This document shows positions 9,126-17,474 of a stretch of DNA of 56,153 bases, in pieces (the stretch's first letter is position 1; the number at the start of each line of letters is the position of its first letter). This DNA comes from Candidatus Eisenbergiella stercoravium (GTDB lineage Bacteria; Bacillota; Clostridia; Lachnospirales; Lachnospiraceae). The DNA lies in contig DXHY01000040.1 in assembly GCA_019113175.1 (NCBI GenBank), forward strand, positions 1-56,153, given 5' to 3'. The position numbers and the translations under genes are program-made. The notes beneath the pieces are model-generated. The model was not told where the DNA came from, did no database searches, and was given only the letters and a program-made list of their open reading frames with translations.

Positions 9126-10085
9126 TCAGCTCAGCTCGTCCAGCTTCTTTCTCAGCCACTGGAGCCGTTCCGTGGGAATGTCGGACGGCAGCGTGCAGTC
9201 CGCGCCGATGATCACGCCGCATTTTCCCGCTTCCGCAATCACGCGCTCAGCCTCTTTTTCAATCTCCTCCCTGGTTCCGGAATAGAGGACGCCCTCCTTC
9301 CGGTTATCGAAGCCGCCAAGCACGCAGTCACATCCAAAGAATTTTCTTCCTTCCGGAAGGGACATACCCTCCACATAAACCGCCCAGTTGACCGTATGTG
9401 CCGGATAATCCTGCCATACCTCTACACGGTTTTTATTTCCGTCCCATCCACAGCAGTGAAGAATATTGTTATCGCTCAGAGTATTTGCATAATTTAAGAC
9501 TTCCAGATCCGAAGGAGTCACCAGCCTGCGGTATTCTTCTGCTGTAAAGCGAAATTCTTCCGCGTTCTGGACACAATAATAGATTCCGTCGCAGCCAGCC
9601 TCCTGAATCAGCCTTCTGGTCAGCGTTTTCAAATCCTCTGCCGCAACCATGAACGCATGGCACATCGCTTCCGGATTTTCTCTCAGATGGCTCATGAGCA
9701 TATCCCATCCTATTCCAAAACGCATCAGAGACATGGGGCAGAACACGTTATAAAAGACGCAGCATTCTCCCTTGACGCCTTCTACGACTCCTCTGGCTCG
9801 CTCCACCTGCTTTGTGATAAACGGATCGTTTTCATCCATGGGCGTCATCCGCGCCCAGTCATCCGCACAGGTTACGGTTTTGATAAACGGATTGGGATAA
9901 TTAAAATATCCGTCGCACATCACCTTGATCATATCCATATCCGCATCCCGGTACAGCTTCAGATGCTGCTCCACCGTTTCCTGTCCGTGATCCTCATCCG
10001 GTGAAAAATGATACCAGAATCCCATCGGAATTCTATCCACCGGCTGATTTCTAAATGTCCGAAGCACTCTTTCTTTCTTTGTCAT
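9126..10085 (-). CDS. Uroporphyrinogen-decarboxylase-family (MtaA/CmuA-like) protein
   Basis: A 319-residue TIM-barrel protein of the UroD superfamily. It is shorter than true HemE and lacks a haem-operon context. The family's zinc-site pattern for methyltransferases appears as the HCC of ILHCCGWDG and a later Cys in GADCTLP, as in MtaA/CmuA-type methylcobamide transferases. The start has GGGAG 6 bases upstream. No corrinoid protein is visible nearby. It lies between the cysteine desulfidase-like gene and the aldo/keto reductase, so a demethylation or C-C cleavage step in the same pathway is possible; the reaction is unknown. Confidence 0.82.
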   Translation of the reverse strand: MTKKERVLRTFRNQPVDRIPMGFWYHFSPDEDHGQETVEQHLKLYRDADMDMIKVMCDGYFNYPNPFIKTVTCADDWARMTPMDENDPFITKQVERARGVVEGVKGECCVFYNVFCPMSLMRFGIGWDMLMSHLRENPEAMCHAFMVAAEDLKTLTRRLIQEAGCDGIYYCVQNAEEFRFTAEEYRRLVTPSDLEVLNYANTLSDNNILHCCGWDGNKNRVEVWQDYPAHTVNWAVYVEGMSLPEGRKFFGCDCVLGGFDNRKEGVLYSGTREEIEKEAERVIAEAGKCGVIIGADCTLPSDIPTERLQWLRKKLDELS

Positions 10086-10135
10086 GTCGTCTCCCTTTCC
10101 GCCGTCTCCGTACGGCTTTCCATTTTTACCTTCTT

Positions 10136-11422
10136 CTATCTTCCCGCAAGCATCATATCCAGAATTACATGGTCCGTCTTTTCCATTCCATCTCTTCCCA
10201 GGCTTCCCAGATTCCGAATGGTATCCTCCACATCAGGCCGGACAATACCGTCATGTTCCGGCACCTGTACACCTTCTACAGCAAGGAATGCACATTGAAC
10301 AGCCCCGCTTACGGAAGTGGCAATTTTCAGTGCACAGCCCGCTTTTGCGCCGTCACAGATCAGACCGGAAATATCAGCAATCATATTCTTGACAGCACAT
10401 TCCAGGTTTTCATATTCCCCTCCCAGCAGGAAGGTCAGCCCGCACGCGCTTCCGATGGATGCGGCAATGGCACAGCCGCACAGAGCGGAAAGCCTTCCGA
10501 TATATTCCTTTACATGGATGGTTACCAGCTCGCTCAGCGCCAGCGCACGATACTTCTGATCTTCAGAGCACTTCATCCATTCCGCTGCCGCCAGTACCGG
10601 TACGGAAGCCGTAATTCCCTGATTCCCGCTTCCGGTTGTCGCCATGACGGGAAGCGGACATCCGGCCATTCGTGCATCCGCCGCAGCTGCGGCACAGGCT
10701 GCAATATAGGTCTGGAATTCCATGACCCCGCTCTTTTTCATCCGTTCATACAGATGCTTTCCTACTCCCATTCCGTATTCCGTACGCAGTCCTTTTCTGA
10801 CGATCCTGTCATTGATTTCTTCTACCTTTTTCAAAACCGGAATCCGGGTGCAGTCCGTATCCTGAACGAATCTCCAGATCTGCTTCATGGAAAGCTTTGC
10901 TTCATCTGTTGTCTCCCGCTCCGCCGTATCAGCCGCCCTGGCAAACAGCATTTCCTCTCCCCTGCATACGGAAGTGATATTGGTATGGTATTTCTCGATT
11001 ACCACGCCCGCATTCTTCTCACCTTTCCGGCAGACCGCTTCAATATAAAGCTTCTGAGGCGAATCACTCAACGCAATGTTCACACGGCCTTCACGGATCA
11101 TTGCCCGCGCCCTTTCCACTTCTTCCGGTCCGGCATCCTTCAGTACCTCAAGTCCGTACTCGCTTTTTCCGGCCACGCACCCCAAAGCCGCCGCGATCTC
11201 GATTCCCTTCAGATCCGTTCCGGGGATTCCCACATTCATGGCATTTTTCAAAACATTTCCGCTCACACGAACCGTCAGCGTTTCGGCATCTTCTCCCAGA
11301 GTTTCCCTTGCCTTTGCCGCAGCCAGTGCCACAGCTCCAGGCTCCGTACAGCCAAGTGCATACTCGATCTCCCGTTCAAGGATATCCAGGATTCTCTTTT
11401 TTTCTGTTTCTGAACACTGCAT
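10136..11422 (-). CDS. L-cysteine desulfidase / L-serine dehydratase alpha-like protein (CyuA/YhaM family)
   Basis: A 428-residue protein of the UPF0597 family, whose studied member CyuA is an Fe-S enzyme that turns L-cysteine into pyruvate, sulfide and ammonia. Visible family blocks are GCTEPGAVALAAAKA near the N-terminus, TTGSGNQGITASVPV in the middle, and Cys-rich LCGCAIAASIGSACG and LICDGAKAGCALKIATS that would hold the cluster and substrate. The start at 11422 is preferred because a GGGA-type site precedes it and the upstream in-frame ATG has none. It is the promoter-proximal gene of the minus-strand cluster and diverges from the AraC gene at 11647. Confidence 0.88.
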   Translation of the reverse strand: MQCSETEKKRILDILEREIEYALGCTEPGAVALAAAKARETLGEDAETLTVRVSGNVLKNAMNVGIPGTDLKGIEIAAALGCVAGKSEYGLEVLKDAGPEEVERARAMIREGRVNIALSDSPQKLYIEAVCRKGEKNAGVVIEKYHTNITSVCRGEEMLFARAADTAERETTDEAKLSMKQIWRFVQDTDCTRIPVLKKVEEINDRIVRKGLRTEYGMGVGKHLYERMKKSGVMEFQTYIAACAAAAADARMAGCPLPVMATTGSGNQGITASVPVLAAAEWMKCSEDQKYRALALSELVTIHVKEYIGRLSALCGCAIAASIGSACGLTFLLGGEYENLECAVKNMIADISGLICDGAKAGCALKIATSVSGAVQCAFLAVEGVQVPEHDGIVRPDVEDTIRNLGSLGRDGMEKTDHVILDMMLAGR

Positions 11423-11471
11423 CTCTTTACTTTCCCTTTTCTTTCGTCTATACTTTTCACAGGCGGATTCC

Positions 11472-11499
11472 ATTTTACCATTTTACATTCTTTTGTCAT
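11472..11499 (-). promoter_or_regulatory. Candidate promoter of the desulfidase-dipeptidase-ABC cluster
   Basis: On the minus strand ATGACA (11494-11499) and TAAAAT (11472-11477) are separated by 16 bases, placing a start about 40 bases before the first gene. This is pattern matching only. Confidence 0.35.
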
Positions 11500-11588
11500 G
11501 CAGAGCGTAAAAGTCCAGCTCCAACGCCTATGATATGACGACGGAATTTCATTTTTATTCATCCATTTTGTGCATATTGCTTAACCTG

Positions 11589-11603
11589 TTGTACCTATTG
11601 TAC
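11589..11603. promoter_or_regulatory. Direct repeat TTGTAC-N3-TTGTAC, possible regulator site
   Basis: Two TTGTAC hexamers nine bases apart lie in the 224-base gap between the divergent AraC gene and the cluster it probably controls. Direct half-sites are typical of AraC-family operators. Assignment to the AraC protein is inference. Confidence 0.4.
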
Positions 11604-11646
11604 CTGCTTCCGCCTCATTTTTCTTATCAGGAAAGGGATGAAAACT

Positions 11647-12597
11647 ATGCAGAAACGCTCATTTCGACATATTTCATATCTGTACAGGCCCTATGACTTT
11701 CCTTCTTCCTTTCCAGTTCTTGTTTTTCTCGGCGATTACTGGCAGGTTGAACCGGGTGAACCGCAGTTTCTTCATTTTCATAACGGAATTGAAATCGGAC
11801 ATTGTCTGGAAGGGGATACGGTATTGTACCGTGAGGAAGAAGAGCCTCTGTCATTTTCTTCCGGCGATTACAGTCTTGTTTTTCCACAGCAGCTTCACAT
11901 TATGGCCAGCCGGGAACGTCCCAGCCGCTGGGAATTCATCTACATTGAGCCAAAACTGCTTGTCGAAGGGGAATGCTCACCGGCCGCAGAGCTGTGGCCG
12001 CTTTTTTATATGCGTCAGATTATCCCGGCACGGATTTCATCCGACGGCTTCCCATCCCTGTATGCTCTTCTGCGGAATATCTTTCAGGAGCTGCATATGA
12101 AAAGTCCTCTTTATCAGGACATCGTCCACGGACTTCTGTATGCGCTTTTTGCCCGCTTCAACCGGATGACAGTCCAGGAGGAAAAGCAGGCACTCCTTCC
12201 CCCTCAGAACGGATATGCCTGTATCAGAGCGTCTCTTTCCTATATTTATGACCACTATATGGAACCGTTGTCCGTTCGTGAGCTTGCAGAACGCTGTCAT
12301 ATCAGTGAAAGCCATTTTCGCCGCCTCTTCCATACCACGGTAGGAATCAGCCCTCTGGATTATATCCAGCATTACCGGATCCGACAGGCCTGTCATCTGA
12401 TTCATCTGAATCAGAAGCCGATCAATGTAATCGCACAGGAAGTGGGATATACGAGCCTGTCCAGCTTCAACCGGCAGTTTCAACAGTATCTGGGGCAGTC
12501 TCCGTCCTCATGGAAAAAGGATCATCTTTCTGATCCGTATCTGAATGAGGTCCGTTCCTATGATGATCCGGATACGCAATACGTTTTTCAGGTTTAA
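11647..12597 (+). CDS. AraC-family transcriptional regulator with cupin sensor domain
   Basis: A 316-residue regulator. The N-terminal cupin contains FLHFHNGIEIGHCLEGD and a GDYSLVFP strand; the C-terminal HTH pair contains VRELAERCHISESHFRRLF and INVIAQEVGYTSLSSFNRQF. The start at 11647 is chosen because AGGAAAGGG ends 9 bases before it; an ATG at 11638 directly touches that site. It is divergent from the desulfidase-first cluster and is the more likely direct activator, sensing the imported compound or a product of it. Confidence 0.9.
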   Translation: MQKRSFRHISYLYRPYDFPSSFPVLVFLGDYWQVEPGEPQFLHFHNGIEIGHCLEGDTVLYREEEEPLSFSSGDYSLVFPQQLHIMASRERPSRWEFIYIEPKLLVEGECSPAAELWPLFYMRQIIPARISSDGFPSLYALLRNIFQELHMKSPLYQDIVHGLLYALFARFNRMTVQEEKQALLPPQNGYACIRASLSYIYDHYMEPLSVRELAERCHISESHFRRLFHTTVGISPLDYIQHYRIRQACHLIHLNQKPINVIAQEVGYTSLSSFNRQFQQYLGQSPSSWKKDHLSDPYLNEVRSYDDPDTQYVFQV

Positions 12598-12618
12598 AAG
12601 TTTTTTTCAGAAGTGGGA

Positions 12619-12646
12619 TTTGCTGCTTCCATTTCCGTGCTATAAT
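12619..12646 (+). promoter_or_regulatory. Candidate promoter of the MATE gene
   Basis: A perfect TATAAT (12641-12646) sits 16 bases after TTTGCT, about 50-95 bases before the two possible starts of the transporter gene. Confidence 0.4.
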
Positions 12647-12740
12647 AAAAAATTGGGCTTCCTGTAATATCTTCTCCATTCAGACAGGAAAGGGAAGCAT
12701 GAATATTAATGCCGCTTTCGCGGCGGGAAAAGAGGAAATT

Positions 12741-14090
12741 ATGAAAAGTCAGTCCACACTCATGACCGAAGGTTCCATTGCCAGAAGGCTTACCGCCTTT
12801 GCCATCCCGCTTTTTCTGGGAAATCTGTTTCAGCAGCTTTATAACACTGCAGACTCACTGATCGTAGGAAATTTTCTGGGAAGCGAAGCTCTGGCAGCTG
12901 TCAGCTCCTCCGGGAGCCTGATTTTCCTCATGGTCGGATTCTTTAACGGCATCTCCATCGGAGCCGGCGTGGTGATCGCCAGATATTACGGGGCAAGACA
13001 GATTGACAGAATGCAGAAAGCCATCCATACCACGGTGGCCTTCGGCCTGGTAGCAGGCGTGCTGCTCACCGTGATCGGACTTCTGCTCGCTCCGGTTCTG
13101 CTGGTATGGATGGGAACACCGGAAAATGTGCTTCCCAATTCCATCACATACTTCCGCATTTATTTCTGCGGTTCCATCGCCTTCGTCCTGTATAATGTGT
13201 TCGTGGGAATCCTTCAGTCCGTAGGCGACAGCACCCATCCGCTGATCTATCTGATCATATCATCCGTGGTCAATGTTGTCCTGGATCTTCTGTTCGTAGG
13301 CGGTTTTCATATGGGCGTGGGAAGCGCAGCCTTTGCTACCATCATTTCTCAGTTTGTCAGCGCCATCCTCTGCCTCCTTCAGCTTCTGAAAAGTCCCGAG
13401 GACTACAGGCTTCATCCGGAGAAAATCCGTTTCCATGGCTTTTATCTGAAGCAGATCATACAGAACGGTCTTCCCTCCGGCTTTCAGAATTCCATCATCT
13501 CCGTGGCAAATGTGGTGGTTCAGGCCAACATCAACAGCTTCGGTGCACTGGCCATGGCCGGCTGCGGCGCCTACTCCAAAATTGAGGGATTTGGGTTTCT
13601 TCCCATCACCTGCTTCGCCATGTCCCTGACCACCTTCATCAGTCAGAATCTGGGAGCAGGGCTGTATGAACGCGCAAAAAAAGGCGCGCGGTTCGGTATC
13701 CTGTGCTCTGTTATTATGGCTGAGCTGGTAGGACTTGCCATCAATCTCGCCGCCCCGCTTCTCATCGCCGCCTTCAACAACGATCCTGAAGTAATTGCCT
13801 ATGGCGTCGCTCAGGCCAGAACCGTTACGCTGTTCTATTTTCTGCTGTCCTTCTCCCACTGTGTAGCAGGCATCCTCCGCGGTGCGGGCCGCGCCACCGT
13901 TCCCATGCTGGTCATGCTCTGCTGCTGGTGCGTAATCCGGATCAGCTATATCACCGTTGCCGTGCGCTTCATCCCTTCCATTCGTGTGATATTCTGGGCC
14001 TATCCCATCACCTGGTGTTTAAGCTCCATCATCTTTCTGATTTATTTTTTGAAAGCAGACTGGCTGCACGGTTTTGACAACAGGGCATAA
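12741..14090 (+). CDS. MATE-family multidrug/metabolite exporter
   Basis: A 449-residue, twelve-helix membrane transporter of the MATE family, which exports cationic drugs or metabolites using Na+ or H+ gradients. The start region MTEGSIARRLTAFAIPLFLG followed by NLFQQLYNTADSLIVGNFLG is the family's first helix, and the second half repeats it (QNGLPSGFQNSIISVANVVV). The start at 12741 has GAGG 6 bases upstream and gives the standard N-terminus; an ATG at 12699 with AGGAAAGG would add 14 unusual residues and cannot be excluded. It stands alone between a promoter-like sequence and a hairpin. Confidence 0.92.
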   Translation: MKSQSTLMTEGSIARRLTAFAIPLFLGNLFQQLYNTADSLIVGNFLGSEALAAVSSSGSLIFLMVGFFNGISIGAGVVIARYYGARQIDRMQKAIHTTVAFGLVAGVLLTVIGLLLAPVLLVWMGTPENVLPNSITYFRIYFCGSIAFVLYNVFVGILQSVGDSTHPLIYLIISSVVNVVLDLLFVGGFHMGVGSAAFATIISQFVSAILCLLQLLKSPEDYRLHPEKIRFHGFYLKQIIQNGLPSGFQNSIISVANVVVQANINSFGALAMAGCGAYSKIEGFGFLPITCFAMSLTTFISQNLGAGLYERAKKGARFGILCSVIMAELVGLAINLAAPLLIAAFNNDPEVIAYGVAQARTVTLFYFLLSFSHCVAGILRGAGRATVPMLVMLCCWCVIRISYITVAVRFIPSIRVIFWAYPITWCLSSIIFLIYFLKADWLHGFDNRA

Positions 14091-14104
14091 AAACATATTC
14101 TTCG

Positions 14105-14142
14105 AAATCAAAAACGGGCCTGTATAAGCCCGTTTCTGATTT
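14105..14142. terminator. Bidirectional terminator between convergent genes
   Basis: Arms 14105-14119 and 14128-14142 pair over 15 bp with one mismatch; the core is AAACGGGC/GCCCGTTT with an 8-nt loop. T-rich on both exits, between the MATE gene and the convergent hydrolase gene. Confidence 0.8.
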
Positions 14143-14159
14143 CTCTCTCTGATATAATT

Positions 14160-14861
14160 TCAACCGCCAAGCGCCCACTGCTTCAGAACAATCACCCTTA
14201 CCGGCGCCTTCTGCTGAGTATGCGTTTGTCCGCGTACCTCAGGAGAATACGGATTTTCTTCCGCTTCTCCTCCCATGCCGTCTCCCGGCTCCAGCCTGAT
14301 GGTATCCGTGTCATATTTTGTTACGTTTTCACAGCCCTCCAGATATTCTTCACAGGTTTTCAGAACCGGAAAGCCGCTTTTGTCCGTACGATAGTGCATG
14401 GGAATCATGACCGCCGGAGAAAGCCTGTCAATCAGACTGCGGATCACCTCCGGCTCCGCCGTATAATAGCCGCCCACCGGAGCCATGATCACATCCGCAT
14501 CCTCCATCCTCTCCAGCTGCCATTTTTCCGGCATACATCCGATGTCTCCCAGATGAATGACCTTCAGGCCGTCCGCCTGAAGAATGTGGATAACGTTGCT
14601 TCCGCGAAGCGCACCTTTTTCATCATCGTGCCAGCTTTCCAGCCGTTCGATTTTAAACGGGCTCTCAACTCCTCTGTTCTTCAGCCGGATCCACTCCAGG
14701 CCGCAGTGATCTCCGTGTCCATGGCTGCAAAGACACTGATCTGCTTCCACATCCAGCGTTTTTAACCCCGGCACCGAATCCTTTTCATATGGATCCAGCA
14801 CGATTTCATATCCCTCCGCTTCAACTTTGAAGCAGGAATGCCCCAAATACTGCAGTTTCAT
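14160..14861 (-). CDS. Metallo-beta-lactamase-fold hydrolase (UPF0173/UlaG-like)
   Basis: A 233-residue MBL-fold protein. It opens with MKLQYLGHSCFKVE and carries the metal motif in CSHGHGDHCG (HxHxDH), the later ligand Asp in HLGDIG and a C-terminal PMHYRTD histidine, as in the short UPF0173 group with UlaG-like lactonases. The last 30 residues (GRGQ-like, ending KQWALGG) are less typical. The start has GGGGA 7 bases upstream. The gene is downstream of the TPM/zinc-ribbon pair and probably co-transcribed. The substrate is unknown. Confidence 0.85.
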   Translation of the reverse strand: MKLQYLGHSCFKVEAEGYEIVLDPYEKDSVPGLKTLDVEADQCLCSHGHGDHCGLEWIRLKNRGVESPFKIERLESWHDDEKGALRGSNVIHILQADGLKVIHLGDIGCMPEKWQLERMEDADVIMAPVGGYYTAEPEVIRSLIDRLSPAVMIPMHYRTDKSGFPVLKTCEEYLEGCENVTKYDTDTIRLEPGDGMGGEAEENPYSPEVRGQTHTQQKAPVRVIVLKQWALGG

Positions 14862-14881
14862 TTTGTATCCCCTCTTTCTTT

Positions 14882-15787
14882 TTACCTTCTGTGTCCGCCG
14901 CCTCCATGGGAAACGCCTCCTGACGAGGTATGATGGCCGCCGCCACCGCCTCCGCCGCCTCCTCCATCGCCGCTGCTTCTTTCAATATGTCTCTTCGTCA
15001 CCGTCTTTCTCAAAAAGATATCTTCCCTGCGCTTAAGCTCCGGTTTTCCGCCTTCCACATAGGTGGTCGGATTCACAGTTTTACTTCCCTTATGATGCTT
15101 CAGCGATCCTCCTGCAAACAGAGCCGTTCCCAACACTGCTACTGCCAGAGGAACGAGAACCGAAATTTTCGGTGCTCTGCCTTCCGTCATCATTTCCGCA
15201 AACAGATTCACATACTTCACATAGGCTCCATACGGATCCTGCTCCACGTTTGCAAGTGCCTCCGTCAGCAGAGCATCGATCATGGATGAGGAAAACCGTT
15301 CCTCTGCCCTGCCGCAGGTGCTGAGCCAGGAATAAACGCCTCCGTCCGCTTCCCGGTACCAGTTATCCAGAAGCAGGACACCGTCTCCATGAGGTTTGTC
15401 ATAGCCAAATTTATGTTCATCATAAAAGTTATCCGCATATACCATTGTATACTGATAAGGCTCCAGCCTTCCCAGCGCATCCTCATAGGCCTCTGCGTAA
15501 TCCGCCAGGGATTCATCCAGTATGACCAGTACAATATCGCATGCAGTCCGCCTCTCCGTCTTCTCTATCAGCGTTCTCAACGCGTCCTCCTGATCATCTG
15601 TCAGCACATCCGCGTAGTCGAACACCCTTTCCTGTGTATCACATTCCTGATTCGTCCGCTCCGCTGTATTTCCGCTTTTTCTGATCACCAGAAGAATCAC
15701 AAACAGCGCTGCCAGCAGAAGTATGGCCAGGAACCAGTATTTAAAATAAGAAAAGTATCTTTTCCAGTTAATCTCTCTGTTGTCCAT
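14882..15787 (-). CDS. TPM-domain membrane protein with Gly/His-rich tail
   Basis: A 301-residue protein. A membrane segment follows the first 15 residues (YWFLAILLLAALFVILLVI). The TPM domain begins at VFDYADVLTDDQEDALRTLI and includes TACDIVLVILDES. A second membrane segment (LVPLAVAVLGTALFAGG) precedes a basic stretch and an extreme tail of ten glycines with HH and SHGGGGHRR. The family (TPM_phosphatase) is linked to membrane quality control or phosphatase activity; the Gly-rich tail is common in it. Start at 15787 chosen for AGGAG 8 bases upstream. It follows the zinc-ribbon gene by 11 bases. Confidence 0.85.
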   Translation of the reverse strand: MDNREINWKRYFSYFKYWFLAILLLAALFVILLVIRKSGNTAERTNQECDTQERVFDYADVLTDDQEDALRTLIEKTERRTACDIVLVILDESLADYAEAYEDALGRLEPYQYTMVYADNFYDEHKFGYDKPHGDGVLLLDNWYREADGGVYSWLSTCGRAEERFSSSMIDALLTEALANVEQDPYGAYVKYVNLFAEMMTEGRAPKISVLVPLAVAVLGTALFAGGSLKHHKGSKTVNPTTYVEGGKPELKRREDIFLRKTVTKRHIERSSGDGGGGGGGGGGHHTSSGGVSHGGGGHRR

Positions 15788-15798
15788 GTCCCTGTCTC

Positions 15799-16782
15799 CT
15801 ATAAAAGGGAAATACACGCCCAGATCAGCATCAGCACCGCCGTAAGGCACGCGAAAAACGTTCCTCCATAAAGCAGGGCGCAGGGAATGGACAGAGGAAG
15901 CTCTCCCGCCATCTTTCCCGTCTGTCCGTTTACATAGCAGTCATAATCCCGGTCCCGGTAACGGTAACGGTAGCACCAGACCGGAAGCAGGGCGTACTGT
16001 ACATCCCGCTGTCTGATGTCCACCGTCTCACGATTCGGCACGGTGGCGGAATACCCCGCCACAGTCTGCATCAGCAGGCTCTTTGCGTCCGTCTGTGCCC
16101 TATCCCGGGCCCTCGGCTCATACTCCGTGCTGGGGCCGTTGTATACTTCTCCCAGAAAGCCGGACATATATTCCGGTGCAAAATCCTGAAGGTCATTGTA
16201 CTCATACGGCTCCATCAGATCCATAATCTCGTCCGGAAGCCCTTTTGAGGCGTCAGCCGGAATTTTTTCAAACTCAACCTCCATATCCCGGAGAATATGA
16301 AACCAGGATGTCTCCGTATATTCCGTATCTCCGCTTCTCCAGACCCGTACCCTGGTTCCGGTACCGTCATAATGACAGTCTGCGGACATGTCATACAGCC
16401 AGAACGGAACGTAGCTTCCCTCCATGCGTGAAAGCGTCGCTTCCGAAAGGAACGAAGCAGGCGCAAAAATCCTGTTCTTAAATTCCTCCTGCAGACGCAC
16501 GGAAGCCTCCTTTTTCCCAATTCGAAAAGGCAGGATAAAGCGCGGATGGTATTCGTCCCTGATCCGATCTTCCAGAATAGTATATTGTCCACAATAGGCA
16601 CACTTCACAGCGGACCCGTACTCTCCTGCCTCCAGAGGCGCTCCGCAGTTTTTGCAGACCGGCTGTCCGTCGCCCGCTGCCGGCTCCTGCGTATCCACGC
16701 CGTCACAGTATGGACAGTGCATCCTTCCCCGTTCAGGATCATATACCACATTTCCGCCGCAGTTTCTGCACTTGAAAATCAT
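15799..16782 (-). CDS. Zinc-ribbon membrane-anchored protein
   Basis: A 327-residue protein with paired CxxC motifs near the N-terminus: FKCRNCGGNV and MHCPYCDG form one zinc ribbon, and VCKNCGAPL and VKCAYCGQY a second. The middle contains aromatic-rich beta segments (PFWLYDMSADCHYDGT), and the end has a membrane segment (LLYGGTFFACLTAVLMLIWACISLL). Such proteins commonly sit next to TPM-domain genes. The start at 16782 is chosen because AAGGAG lies 9 bases before it. Biochemical role unknown. Confidence 0.8.
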   Translation of the reverse strand: MIFKCRNCGGNVVYDPERGRMHCPYCDGVDTQEPAAGDGQPVCKNCGAPLEAGEYGSAVKCAYCGQYTILEDRIRDEYHPRFILPFRIGKKEASVRLQEEFKNRIFAPASFLSEATLSRMEGSYVPFWLYDMSADCHYDGTGTRVRVWRSGDTEYTETSWFHILRDMEVEFEKIPADASKGLPDEIMDLMEPYEYNDLQDFAPEYMSGFLGEVYNGPSTEYEPRARDRAQTDAKSLLMQTVAGYSATVPNRETVDIRQRDVQYALLPVWCYRYRYRDRDYDCYVNGQTGKMAGELPLSIPCALLYGGTFFACLTAVLMLIWACISLL

Positions 16783-16860
16783 GGTGTCTGTCTCCTTCAA
16801 TTCCCGCGGCGGAACGAACAGACCGTCCATATCGCTCCGCTGCCAAAAACCTTTTGATCA

Positions 16861-17000
16861 ATTATACCACGCGCGCAGGGGAGAAAGCGACGCCTCAGGC
16901 GGCATTTTCTCCTCACGCCGTGGGTTTCCGGTATAATCCCTGCGAAGCAGGGCGGCACGATGAAATCGTGCCGGATTGCGCTTTGCGCAATCATTATACC
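16861..17000. repeat. Composite palindromic element with cloverleaf-like half
   Basis: The octamer ATTATACC (16861-16868) is inverted at 16930-16937 and again at 16993-17000. Between the last two lie three tight hairpins: 16938-16952 (stem 6, loop GAA), 16954-16972 (stem 8, loop GAA) and 16974-16992 (stem 8, loop TTT), which together fold into a four-way cloverleaf. The first half (16861-16937) also folds, with CCACG/CGTGG outer and GGAGAAA/TTTCTCC inner pairings. It fills most of the 320-base gap before the small gene at 17103. Confidence 0.8.
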
Positions 17001-17102
17001 GTAAATGCCTTTCTCTTTTCAACCGTTTCAGATAAGATTTGACAATCCGCTCTTCTTCGTATAAACTGTATCCGCACAAAACGGAAAGGAAATGGATATA
17101 GA

Positions 17103-17336
17103 ATGAACGGAATTAATCCACTCAAGCTTCTGCAGATAAAGGGCGCCTGGGAACAGTTTCAGGCCCGTCATCCCAAATTCTCCGCTTTTCTGAATGCAGC
17201 ATCCGGACTCTCTCTGGAACAAGGAACCATTATAGATGTTACCATAACCTCTCCGGACGGCAGACAGATCGGAACCAACCTGAAGCTGACCGCTGAAGAC
17301 ATACAGCTTCTTCAGGAGCTGAAGGACCTGAAATAA
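17103..17336 (+). CDS. Small protein of unknown function (77 residues)
   Basis: A short cytoplasmic protein starting MNGINPLKLLQIKGAWEQF, with an amphipathic N-terminal helix, a central beta-like segment (GTIIDVTITSPDGRQIGT) and a final helix (AEDIQLLQELKDLK). The start has AAAGGA about 12 bases upstream. It is a monocistronic unit followed by a strong hairpin. I recall similar small proteins in other Clostridia but cannot name a family, and no function can be read from the sequence. Confidence 0.7.
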   Translation: MNGINPLKLLQIKGAWEQFQARHPKFSAFLNAASGLSLEQGTIIDVTITSPDGRQIGTNLKLTAEDIQLLQELKDLK

Positions 17337-17420
17337 TAGACTGCTGCTTCCGAAGAATCCGGATTTTAAGATGTCCGGATTTTCAAGGGTCAGGCTTATC
17401 AGGCGTCAGGCTTTGGAAGA

Positions 17421-17474
17421 ATCATAAATAAAAAACGGAGCCGATCTGCACGGCCCCGTTTTCTTATTTATGAT
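17421..17474. terminator. Bidirectional terminator
   Basis: Outer arms 17421-17431 and 17464-17474 are perfectly complementary, and inner arms AAAACGG/CCGTTTT and CCG/CGG continue the stem around a 7-nt loop. It overlaps the stop codon of the minus-strand exported-protein gene and lies downstream of the plus-strand small gene. Confidence 0.8.

Noticed and set aside
10055-11413. Plus-strand open frame opposite the desulfidase-like gene
   Set aside because: Shadow frame of a well-conserved minus-strand gene, without a start signal.
14882-14990. Glycine-rich tail of the TPM protein considered as a frameshift artefact
   Set aside because: Gly/His/Ser-rich tails are usual in this family and the frame closes normally.
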